Shown here in pieces: positions 34,725 through 42,642 of a stretch of DNA of 64,000 nucleotides; positions within the stretch are counted from its first letter, which is position 1, and each line of letters opens with the position of its first letter. The notes below the pieces were generated by a model. It was not told where the DNA came from and made no database searches. It saw nothing but the letters and a program-made list of their open reading frames with translations. Both the position numbers and the translations under genes were made by a program. Source of the stretch: Pedobacter caeni (GTDB taxonomy: Bacteria; Bacteroidota; Bacteroidia; Sphingobacteriales; Sphingobacteriaceae); contig NZ_FQUQ01000002.1 in the NCBI RefSeq assembly GCF_900129215.1, positions 1,302,001 to 1,366,000 on the forward strand, given 5' to 3'.

Positions 34725-37187
34725 ATGAAACAACTATTGATTACTTTAGGTTTATCGGCTATGTTGTGGGATGCTTCCGCTCAGGAACGCATTGCCCCAT
34801 CATATCCCTTAATTACGCACGATCCTTATTTTAGCATCTGGTCTGCCACAGATCAGCTGAACAATTCTGTCACCAAACACTGGACAGGTGCAGAACAATC
34901 CCTAACTGGCATCATCAAAGTGGATGGAATCCCTTACAGCTTTTTAGGGGGGACCTCAAAACCTTATACCAATGTGCTTCCTACATCAGATGATGAGGAG
35001 TACCAGTTCAGCTACACGGAATCTGCACCGGAAGCAAATTGGAACAGTATCGACTTTAAAGAATCCGGCTGGAAATCTGGCAGGGCTCCTTTCGGTGATG
35101 TGGTCAACGGTGCAGGCACAGCATGGACTTCAAAAGATCTTTGGGTTAGGAGAACCTTTGAACTAAGCAACCCTGCACTTAAAGACCTTACCTTAAAGCT
35201 GAACCACGATGATAATATTGAGGTTTTCCTGAATGGCGATCAGGTATATAGTTTTATCGGATGGACAAGCAATCGTTTTTCTTTTATCCCCCTGAAAGAT
35301 GCCGTATTGAAAAATCTTAAAAAAGGTAAAAATGTACTCGCCATTCACATCAAAAATACGGCTGCCGGCGGATGGCTGGATGCCGGGCTGATCTCCAGCG
35401 CTGCTCCTGTTAAGCAGTTGGCAAAGGCGCAACAAAAGCGCGTTGAGATAAAGGCCACTCAAACGATCTATGAGTTCAAAGCAGGAGGGATAGACCTTTC
35501 CTTAACCTTTACTTCTCCCTTATTGATGGATGATTTGAATCTGATCTCCAGGCCAATTTCTTACCTGACCTATCGTGTAAAATCCAGCGACAGGAAACAA
35601 CATCAGGTAGAAGTTCTTTTTAATGCTTCAACAAATATTGCGGTCAACACCACCGGACAACGTGTGAACGTAGAAAAGGCAAATGCCAAAGGTCTGGCTG
35701 TGCTGAAAGCCGGAACTGTGGATCAGCAGATCATGAAAAAATCCGGTGACGACCTCAGGATAGACTGGGGGTACTTATATGTAGCTGCCCCATCCGGAGC
35801 TTCCACAACTCAATATGTTGTCCCCTTAAAAAATGCGGTTAATGATTTTGTGAAGCCCAATAAAATGGCACGTCAGACTTCGGCCACAGGGACTAAGCTG
35901 TCGTTAAGTACAGTCTTTTCTTTCGGGAAGGTTGGAACTACAGCAAAGCAACAATACCTGATGCTTGGATATGACGACCTGGAGTCGGTTCAGTATTTCG
36001 GAAAAAACCTGAAAGCATATTGGAATACCAATGGAAATAAATCTTTTGAAAATGAATTGATCAATGCAGCAGCAAGCTATAAAGACCTCATCAAAAGATG
36101 TGAGGCTTTTGACGTAGCGATGTATAAAAAAGCTTTGGGAGCCGGAGGCGAGAAATACGCGAAGCTTTGCGTCCTTGCTTACAGACAAGCCATCTCAGCG
36201 CATAAACTTGTGAAAAGCCCGGAGGGCGATTTGCTCTTCCTTTCCAAAGAAAACTTTAGTAACGGATCTATCAATACAGTAGATGTTACTTATCCTTCTG
36301 CACCCTTGTTTCTTGCCTATAACCCCGACTTGCTGAAAGGTATGCTAAACGGGATCTTCTATTATAGTGAAAGCGGGCGATGGAAAAAACCTTTTGCTGC
36401 CCATGATCTGGGTACATATCCTTTGGCAAACGGACAAACTTATGGTGAGGATATGCCTGTTGAAGAGTCCGGGAACATGATCATCTTAACAGCTGCTATT
36501 GCTAAGGTAGAAGGAAACGCCGAATATGCGAAAAAGCACTGGGAAACACTAAGCATCTGGGCAGATTATCTGAGCAAAGAGGGCTTTGATCCTGCCAACC
36601 AACTCTGCACGGACGATTTTGCCGGCCACCTTGCGCGTAATACCAATTTATCGGTTAAAGCAATCGTTGCCTTAGGCAGCTATGGCATGCTTGCCGAAAA
36701 ATTAGGCAAAATGGAAATCGCGGAAAAGTATAAAAATATGGCAAAGGAAATGGCGCAAAAATGGATTCAGATGGCGGATGCCGGAGATCATTTCGCACTA
36801 ACCTTCGATCACAAAGACACCTGGAGCCAGAAATATAACCTGGTATGGGATAAAGTCCTGAACCTGGATATTTTTCCAAAAGAGGTCTATCAAAAAGAAA
36901 TTAAATTTTACCTGAATAAACAAAATGCATTTGGCTTGCCTTTAGATAGTCGCCGGACTTATACCAAATCAGACTGGATCATCTGGACCGCAACACTTAC
37001 CGATAACCGTGCTGATTTTGATAAACTGGTAAACCCGGTATACAAATTCGCTCTTGAAACACAGGATAGAGTTCCGCTGAGCGACTGGCATGAAACAACC
37101 AATGGAAAACAATCCGGCTTCCAGGCACGTAGTGTAGTAGGGGGATACTCCATAAAATTATTGGATCACATGTTAAATAAAAGGTAA
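34725..37187 (+). CDS. Glutaminase-family / DUF4965 protein, copy A
   Basis: This 820-residue exported protein is of the family named after fungal glutaminase A. In order: signal peptide (DASAQ), DUF4964 start (SYPLITHDPYFSIWS), an inserted jelly-roll at about 95-225 (WKSGRAPFGD, KLNHDDNIEVFLNGDQ), DUF5127, DUF4965 and an (alpha/alpha)-type C-terminal DUF1793 domain (SGRWKKPFAAHDLGTYP, QLCTDDFAGHLARNTN, SDWHETTNG). In Bacteroidota such genes sit in glycan loci, so glycosidase-like action fits better than glutamine hydrolysis; the activity is unproven. It shares long identical stretches with the copy at 38372, and its stop overlaps the epimerase start (TAATG). Confidence 0.85.
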   Translation: MKQLLITLGLSAMLWDASAQERIAPSYPLITHDPYFSIWSATDQLNNSVTKHWTGAEQSLTGIIKVDGIPYSFLGGTSKPYTNVLPTSDDEEYQFSYTESAPEANWNSIDFKESGWKSGRAPFGDVVNGAGTAWTSKDLWVRRTFELSNPALKDLTLKLNHDDNIEVFLNGDQVYSFIGWTSNRFSFIPLKDAVLKNLKKGKNVLAIHIKNTAAGGWLDAGLISSAAPVKQLAKAQQKRVEIKATQTIYEFKAGGIDLSLTFTSPLLMDDLNLISRPISYLTYRVKSSDRKQHQVEVLFNASTNIAVNTTGQRVNVEKANAKGLAVLKAGTVDQQIMKKSGDDLRIDWGYLYVAAPSGASTTQYVVPLKNAVNDFVKPNKMARQTSATGTKLSLSTVFSFGKVGTTAKQQYLMLGYDDLESVQYFGKNLKAYWNTNGNKSFENELINAAASYKDLIKRCEAFDVAMYKKALGAGGEKYAKLCVLAYRQAISAHKLVKSPEGDLLFLSKENFSNGSINTVDVTYPSAPLFLAYNPDLLKGMLNGIFYYSESGRWKKPFAAHDLGTYPLANGQTYGEDMPVEESGNMIILTAAIAKVEGNAEYAKKHWETLSIWADYLSKEGFDPANQLCTDDFAGHLARNTNLSVKAIVALGSYGMLAEKLGKMEIAEKYKNMAKEMAQKWIQMADAGDHFALTFDHKDTWSQKYNLVWDKVLNLDIFPKEVYQKEIKFYLNKQNAFGLPLDSRRTYTKSDWIIWTATLTDNRADFDKLVNPVYKFALETQDRVPLSDWHETTNGKQSGFQARSVVGGYSIKLLDHMLNKR

Positions 37188-38368
37188 TGAAAGCATATTT
37201 AAAACAAAGCATTCCAGGTTTAGCTATAGGAACGCTGCTCCTGGTAGCTTCCTGTAATTCGACTACACAAAAATCTACAACAAATTCTGCTCAGGATCAA
37301 AGTATTTCAGATACCAGCAGCATTTCCGCTAAGGCTTTTGAAAAAGAGATCGACGGTAAACCGGTAAGACTGTTCAGCCTTAAAAATACATCCGGTTCAA
37401 AAGCGCTGATCACCAATTTTGGTGGTCGGCTGGTCGGACTATTTGTCCCGGATGCAGCAGGTAAACTGGTGGATGTTGTGGCGGGATTTGACCATATTGA
37501 AGGATACCAGAAATCTACTGAACCTTATTTTGGTGCAACGATCGGTCGCTACGGAAACCGCATTGCTAAAGGACGCTTTACCTTAGATGGTAAAGCTTAC
37601 AAAATTTTCACTAACAATGGTGTGAATACCCTGCATGGCGGAAAAAAAGGATACCAGGATGTCGTTTGGGATGCCACACAGCTGGATGGCCAGACTTTAG
37701 AATTACGTTATCTATCAAAAGACATGGAAGAAGGTTTCCCCGGAAACCTGAGCATTACGGTCACTTATACCTTAACTGATGATAATGCCCTGAAAATCAC
37801 TTACAAAGCTACCACAGACAAAAATACGGTTGTAAATCTGACAAATCATGCTTTTTTTAACCTCAATGGATCACAAAGCGGAAGTATTTTAAATCATTTA
37901 GTGAAGATCAATGCTGATAAATACACTCCTGTAGATTCTACATTAATACCATCAGGTAAACTGGAAGAGGTTAAGGATACGCCATTCGATTTTACGCATG
38001 CTAAAACAATAGGCAAAGATATCGAAGTTAAAAACCCACAACTTCAGAACGGTAAAGGATATGACCATAATTTCGTGTTAAATGCGCACGATATTAATGA
38101 TGCCATCGCGATCGTTACCGGCGATAAAACGGGAATTGTGATGAGCGTTTATACTGATCAGCCTGGTCTGCAGTTTTACAGTGGAAACTTTATGCAGAGC
38201 AAAAACACGATGAAAGGAAATCATAAAGATGATTTCAGAACGGCATTTGCTTTAGAAACGCAACATTTCCCTGATAGTCCAAATCAGCCGTCTTTCCCAA
38301 GTACCGTGTTAAAAAAAGGGGAGTCTTATCAAAGCCAGTCCATTTATAAATTTTCAGTAGCCAAATAA
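37187..38368 (+). CDS. galM: Aldose 1-epimerase (mutarotase), periplasmic lipoprotein
   Basis: This 393-residue mutarotase interconverts alpha and beta anomers of released sugars such as galactose. The catalytic residues are visible: H150 (NTLHGGKKG), H221 (NLTNHAFFNL) and the base E357 (FALETQHFPDSP). Unlike cytosolic GalM it has a lipoprotein signal (LLLVASC) and a Ser/Thr-rich linker of about 30 residues, so it works outside the cytoplasm. It starts inside the stop codon of the upstream gene (TAATG overlap), a sign of coupled translation, and lies between two paralogous DUF4965 genes. Confidence 0.93.
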   Translation: MKAYLKQSIPGLAIGTLLLVASCNSTTQKSTTNSAQDQSISDTSSISAKAFEKEIDGKPVRLFSLKNTSGSKALITNFGGRLVGLFVPDAAGKLVDVVAGFDHIEGYQKSTEPYFGATIGRYGNRIAKGRFTLDGKAYKIFTNNGVNTLHGGKKGYQDVVWDATQLDGQTLELRYLSKDMEEGFPGNLSITVTYTLTDDNALKITYKATTDKNTVVNLTNHAFFNLNGSQSGSILNHLVKINADKYTPVDSTLIPSGKLEEVKDTPFDFTHAKTIGKDIEVKNPQLQNGKGYDHNFVLNAHDINDAIAIVTGDKTGIVMSVYTDQPGLQFYSGNFMQSKNTMKGNHKDDFRTAFALETQHFPDSPNQPSFPSTVLKKGESYQSQSIYKFSVAK

Positions 38369-38371
38369 CAA

Positions 38372-40975
38372 TTGAAAAGATTCCCTAAATATATCATCCC
38401 TCAGATTTTAACAGGTATTGTTGTAGGCTTTACCTTGCTATCTGCTCAGGCACAGCAAAGTAAAGCCCCCTCATATCCATTAATCACACATGATCCTTAC
38501 TTCAGCATCTGGTCAAATACAGATCAGCTGAACCAATCGGCAACTACACACTGGACGGGTGCCGAACAGGCACTTAACGGATTAATCCAGGTAGATGGAA
38601 AAACCTATCGTTTCATGGGTCATTCCGAGAAAGTTTACCAATCGATATTACCCGCTGCCGATGAAAAGGCCTATCGGTTCAGTTTTACTGAAACGGCTCC
38701 CAAAAAAGAATGGAATGAGCTTAATTTTGATGCTTCCGCATGGAAATCAGGCGCTGCGCCTTTTGGGGATCTCTGGGCTCAGGCCGGTACAGAATGGAAA
38801 AGCAGCAAGCTCTGGGCAATTAGAAGTTTTCAGCTTAACGACCGGATTCCGGAGGTTGTATACCTTAAAATCAATCATGATGATCAGGTTGAGGTGTATT
38901 TAAACGGCCTGCAGATTTTAAGTAAAAAAGGGTTTACAGCAGGTAAATACCTATATGTCCCAATAAAAGGAGCAGCCTTGAAAAGCCTGAAAAAAGGAAA
39001 CAATGTATTGGCCATTTATATCCAAAATACTGGTGGTGGACAGTGGCTCGATGCAGGACTGGTTACAGATGATCCGGTAAATAACAAGAAAATAATCCTG
39101 GCAGAACAGACCAACCGGATGATAAAAGCAACTCAGACCACTTATTCATTTAAATGCGGGGGTATTGATTTAACGCTTGATTTTACTTCTCCCTTGTTAA
39201 TGAATGATTTGGAACTCATCTCCAGACCAGTATCATACCTTACTTACCGGGTTAAATCAAATGACCGGAAGAAACATCAGGTTAAAGTTCTTTTTAGTGC
39301 ATCAACAGATATCGCGGTGAATACCTCTACTCAGGAAATTGAAGCAGAGCAGGTAAATGTTCCAGGGCTATCCGTGTTAAAAGCCGGAACAACTGCCCAG
39401 CCCGTATTGCAAAAGAGTGGAGATAATGTGCGCATAGATTGGGGATATGTACATGTAGCAGTGCCACAATCACAAAAAAGTTCGCAGTTTATTGCTAAAG
39501 GTACGGCCAGTCCCGCGTTGTTCCAATCGGGGAGTAATGGTCTGAACACCGGCAAAGCCAGCGGAATAAATCAGGCTAAAGAATTAAATCAAGCTACAGG
39601 AAATCAAACTGCAGGATTAAATAAAACTCAAGGAATAAATAACGTTAAAGGAACAAAGTATGCCCTGAATACCGTATTGGACTTTGGACAGGTGGGCCAG
39701 GCCACAAAACAACAGTTTGTAATGCTGGCTTATGAGGATCTGGAATCTGTTCAATATTTTGGTAAAAACCTGAAAGCCTGGTGGACCAATGATGGTACAA
39801 GAACCTTTAATTCCTTACTTCAGCAATCTGCAGAGGAATATCCACAGATCATAGAAAAATGTAATGCTTTTGATCGCCAGATGTATGCGGCTGCGGTACA
39901 ATCCGGAGGAGAGAAATACGCAGGTTTGTGTGTCATTGCCTACAGACAGGCCATTTCTGCCCATAAGTTAGTGAAGAGCCCAAAAGGAGAATTGCTGTTC
40001 ATGTCAAAAGAAAACTATAGCAACGGCTCTATCTATACCGTAGACATTACCTACCCATCTGCTCCTTTGTTTCTGGCCTATAACCCGGAACTGGTGAAAG
40101 GTTTGTTGAACGGAATGTTCGAATATAGTGAAAGTGGAAGATGGAAAAAACCATATCCTGCCCATGATTTGGGAACCTATCCTTTAGCAAACGGGCAGAC
40201 TTATGGGGAAGATATGCCGGTAGAGGAATCCGGAAATATGATCATCATTACTGCAGCAACGGTAAAAGCGGAAGGCAATCCGGCCTATGCAAGAAAACAT
40301 TGGTCTGCCTTAAGCACCTGGGCCGGGTATCTGAGTAAAGAAGGATTTGATCCGGGAAATCAGCTGTGTACCGATGATTTTGCCGGCCACCTGAATAGAA
40401 ATGCAAACTTATCGGTTAAAGCGATTGTCGCCCTTGGCGCTTATGGCTGGATGGCTCAGGAACTTGGCGAAACAGATACCGCTGCAAAGTATACCAATAT
40501 GGCCAAAGAAATGGCTAAGAAATGGATGGAACTGGCAGATGATGGAGATCACTATAGCCTGGCTTTTGGCCAGAAAGGAACCTGGAGCCAGAAGTATAAT
40601 TTAGTATGGGATAAATTACTAAATCTTGAACTGTTTACTAAAACGGTTTATGAGAAAGAGCTAAAGTATTACTTAGGTAAACAGAACAAGTATGGCTTAC
40701 CCCTGGATAGCCGTAAATCTTATACCAAATCCGATTGGGTACTTTGGACATCGGTGCTGACCAGCAACCGTTCAGATTTTGAGGCTTTTATAGACCCGAT
40801 TTATTTATATGCGATAGAAACACCTTCCCGTTCCCCAATCAGCGACTGGCATGAAACAAAAGATGCCGTTCGTCAGAATTTTACTGCAAGGAGTGTGGTA
40901 GGCGGATATTTTATAAAACTATTGGAAAGTAAATGGAGCAGGAGCAAAGAAGGAAATAGTAATACAAAGAAGTAG
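38372..40975 (+). CDS. Glutaminase-family / DUF4965 protein, copy B, with tandem-repeat insert
   Basis: This 867-residue paralogue of the protein at 34725 has the same domain order and shares motifs such as THDPYFSIW, SGRWKKPYPAHDLG, CTDDFAGHLNRN and SDWHETKD. It must start at TTG 38372, because only this start gives the signal peptide (LLSAQAQQ) and no in-frame ATG is near; it is 3 bases after the epimerase stop. It differs from copy A by a glycine/asparagine-rich repeat insert at residues 390-427, between the DUF5127 and DUF4965 parts, and by a charged C-terminal tail. The two copies probably arose by tandem duplication and may have split substrates. Confidence 0.84.
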   Translation: MKRFPKYIIPQILTGIVVGFTLLSAQAQQSKAPSYPLITHDPYFSIWSNTDQLNQSATTHWTGAEQALNGLIQVDGKTYRFMGHSEKVYQSILPAADEKAYRFSFTETAPKKEWNELNFDASAWKSGAAPFGDLWAQAGTEWKSSKLWAIRSFQLNDRIPEVVYLKINHDDQVEVYLNGLQILSKKGFTAGKYLYVPIKGAALKSLKKGNNVLAIYIQNTGGGQWLDAGLVTDDPVNNKKIILAEQTNRMIKATQTTYSFKCGGIDLTLDFTSPLLMNDLELISRPVSYLTYRVKSNDRKKHQVKVLFSASTDIAVNTSTQEIEAEQVNVPGLSVLKAGTTAQPVLQKSGDNVRIDWGYVHVAVPQSQKSSQFIAKGTASPALFQSGSNGLNTGKASGINQAKELNQATGNQTAGLNKTQGINNVKGTKYALNTVLDFGQVGQATKQQFVMLAYEDLESVQYFGKNLKAWWTNDGTRTFNSLLQQSAEEYPQIIEKCNAFDRQMYAAAVQSGGEKYAGLCVIAYRQAISAHKLVKSPKGELLFMSKENYSNGSIYTVDITYPSAPLFLAYNPELVKGLLNGMFEYSESGRWKKPYPAHDLGTYPLANGQTYGEDMPVEESGNMIIITAATVKAEGNPAYARKHWSALSTWAGYLSKEGFDPGNQLCTDDFAGHLNRNANLSVKAIVALGAYGWMAQELGETDTAAKYTNMAKEMAKKWMELADDGDHYSLAFGQKGTWSQKYNLVWDKLLNLELFTKTVYEKELKYYLGKQNKYGLPLDSRKSYTKSDWVLWTSVLTSNRSDFEAFIDPIYLYAIETPSRSPISDWHETKDAVRQNFTARSVVGGYFIKLLESKWSRSKEGNSNTKK
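39539..39649 (+). repeat. 18-bp coding minisatellite inside DUF4965 copy B
   Basis: About six degenerate units of 15-24 bases, mostly 18 (for example GGAATAAATCAGGCTAAA, GAATTAAATCAAGCTACA, GGATTAAATAAAACTCAA, GGAATAAATAACGTTAAA), encode hexapeptides of the form G/E-L/I-N-x-x-x. The stretch is more A/T-rich than its surroundings and absent from copy A, so it is a probable slippage-grown loop. Confidence 0.7.
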
Positions 40976-41072
40976 CCTTGAAAGGCTACACCATTCATAT
41001 TGTTTAGATGAAGTTGTGAGTGACAAATAGATGATGTTGTGCGTGAGAAAATTAAGTTGAATTCAAAAGAAT

Positions 41073-41087
41073 AACCAAATATTTTAA
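41073..41087 (+). repeat. AACCAAATATTTTAA leader motif
   Basis: This 15-base word occurs identically at 55132-55146, 12 bases before the GH78 start codon; here it lies 13 bases before the ATG of a short leader ORF. Shorter versions (AACCAAATAT) precede dctA (7685), the susC leader ORF (11686) and the GH2 gene (32838). Confidence 0.55.
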
Positions 41088-41100
41088 ACCAAAGCAAACC

Positions 41101-41136
41101 ATGAACAACAACACTGATTTCGGAAACTCAACTTAG
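41101..41136 (+). CDS. 11-residue leader ORF upstream of operon D
   Basis: ATG to TAG encodes MNNNTDFGNST. It begins 13 bases after a leader motif that precedes true genes in this window, and is followed at once by an inverted repeat and a terminator-like hairpin, the arrangement expected of a leader peptide with attenuator. Its coding nature is a guess from position. Confidence 0.3.
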   Translation: MNNNTDFGNST

Positions 41137-41138
41137 CA

Positions 41139-41157
41139 GGTTAACCCTGTGTTAACC
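41139..41157 (+). promoter_or_regulatory. GTTAAC inverted repeat in operon D leader
   Basis: GGTTAAC, 5 bases, GTTAACC: a perfect 7-bp inverted repeat whose halves each contain the self-complementary GTTAAC. It could be an operator; no partner copy was found elsewhere. Confidence 0.4.
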
Positions 41158-41188
41158 CGCGCAAAAAAAAAAACTTCTGTGCGGTTTT
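41157..41188 (+). terminator. Terminator-like hairpin between operons C and D
   Basis: CCGCGCA pairs with TGTGCGG (one G-T pair) around a loop containing an A11 run, followed by TTTT. It lies 181 bases after operon C and 110 before operon D, so it may end operon C or act as an attenuator for operon D. Confidence 0.55.
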
Positions 41189-41298
41189 ATGAACGATTTA
41201 ACAGATGATCTTTTCAGGTTGTCAGGACTTGTATTGCACAAATTCTGACCAGAAGGAGCGATCATTTAACGAGCCAGTTATTAACCAAATAAACAAAT

Positions 41299-42624
41299 AT
41301 GAATAAAATTTTTACGCTGCTAAAAGTGCATATCAGGATATGCCTTTTTTTTCTTGCACTCCTCTTTTTCCTTTGGGGATGCAAGAAAGAAAGTGGACCA
41401 GCCAAACAGGTTCACGATCCAAATCAACCCATTGAATTGAGGGGCTTTCTTCCGGACAGCGGAGGCGTGGGCACACAAATGGTCATCGAAGGAAACAATT
41501 TCGGAACCGATACCTCGATGATTAAAGTATTCATCAATAACAAACGGGCAGCACTTGTTGGTGCCAATGGCTCTACTTTATATGTACTGGTTCCTTCCCG
41601 TGCCAACAATGGTCTGGTAAAAGTACAGGTGGGCAAGGGAGATCAGGTAAAAGAGATCATTTCAAAGAATGGATTCAGGTACATTTTCCGGCCGGCAGTA
41701 AGCTCCCTGGCAGGCTTTAAAGATAAGGATGGAAAAACCGCGATCGTAGACGGACCTTTTGAAAAAGCCCAGTTTGAGGAACCTTACTGGATGACTTTTG
41801 ATCAAAATAAAAATATCTATTTGCTGGAGCAACGAAGGGGATTACGCTTCATCGATATGGCAAAAAGAGAGGTAAAAACCCTGTTCAGGACGGGAAAAGG
41901 CATGGACAGACCCAGAACACTTTCCTTTAGTCCAAGTTGGGACGTCTTATATGTGACCAATGACCAATGGGACGAAAGAGGGCTGAGCACCGCAACGCTG
42001 ACACCTGCTTCAGGTTTTAAGGAATGGAATTCCCTGATCTATAACAAAACCACCAACGGTGGAGCTGCACACCCGCAAACCGGAGATTATTTTTACAACA
42101 GTTATGTAAAAGGGGAAGTGTTTAAATGGAACAAAGAAGGTAATTCTTCGGAGTTATTGTTCCGGGTGGACGACAATGACTGGGAGTTCAACATCCAGTT
42201 TGCACCAAGCGGAGATTTCGCTTATATCGTAGTGGTTAACCGACATTACATTCTGAAATCAAGATATAACCGTCAGACCAGAAAACTGGAAGCTCCGGTA
42301 CATTTCGTTGGGGGCAGAGGGGGAGCCGGGCACAATGACGGTGTAGGTACCGATGCCAGATTCAAGGAACCACATCAGGGTGCATTCGACGAAAATGACA
42401 ATTTCTATATAGCAGATATATCCAATCATTGTATCCGCAAAATAACCCCGGAGGGTGTCGTCAGCACCTTTGCAGGCAGACCCGGTAGTCCGGGGTATGC
42501 CGATGGAGGACTTAGAGATGCCCAGTTTAATCAACCTTCTGGAATCGTCTATGACCCGGCAACAGGTACTTTCTATGTTGCCGATCTGGGGAACAGTCGC
42601 ATTCGTGCCATTTCTATCGAATAA
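41299..42624 (+). CDS. IPT/TIG and NHL-repeat surface lipoprotein
   Basis: This 441-residue lipoprotein (lipobox FLWGC) carries an IPT/TIG immunoglobulin-like domain at about 45-135 (GFLPDSGGVGTQMVIEGNNFG) and NHL-type beta-propeller repeats at about 150-441 (DENDNFYIADISNHCIRKI, GTFYVADLGNSRIRAI). Such proteins accompany SusCD pairs in Bacteroidota and are thought to bind glycan or stabilise the importer at the surface. It is the first gene of operon D, 18 bases before susC. No catalytic residues are seen. Confidence 0.88.
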   Translation: MNKIFTLLKVHIRICLFFLALLFFLWGCKKESGPAKQVHDPNQPIELRGFLPDSGGVGTQMVIEGNNFGTDTSMIKVFINNKRAALVGANGSTLYVLVPSRANNGLVKVQVGKGDQVKEIISKNGFRYIFRPAVSSLAGFKDKDGKTAIVDGPFEKAQFEEPYWMTFDQNKNIYLLEQRRGLRFIDMAKREVKTLFRTGKGMDRPRTLSFSPSWDVLYVTNDQWDERGLSTATLTPASGFKEWNSLIYNKTTNGGAAHPQTGDYFYNSYVKGEVFKWNKEGNSSELLFRVDDNDWEFNIQFAPSGDFAYIVVVNRHYILKSRYNRQTRKLEAPVHFVGGRGGAGHNDGVGTDARFKEPHQGAFDENDNFYIADISNHCIRKITPEGVVSTFAGRPGSPGYADGGLRDAQFNQPSGIVYDPATGTFYVADLGNSRIRAISIE

Positions 42625-42642
42625 CCTAAAAACGCCTTAAAA

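Larger units (their letters stand above)
40976..41298 (+). other. 323-base gap between operons C and D
   Basis: The gap holds, in order: a short stem over the upstream stop codon (GTAGCC / GGCTAC), the motif AACCAAATATTTTAA (41073-41087), an 11-codon ORF (41101-41136), an inverted repeat (41139-41157), a terminator-like hairpin (41157-41188), and AACCAAATAAAC just before the NHL gene start. No convincing promoter consensus was found, and no larger gene. Confidence 0.6.

Noticed and set aside
41101..41136. MNNNTDFGNST as the real N terminus of a larger gene
   Set aside because: A TAG ends the frame after 11 codons and no continuation in other frames resembles a known protein; kept only as a possible leader ORF.
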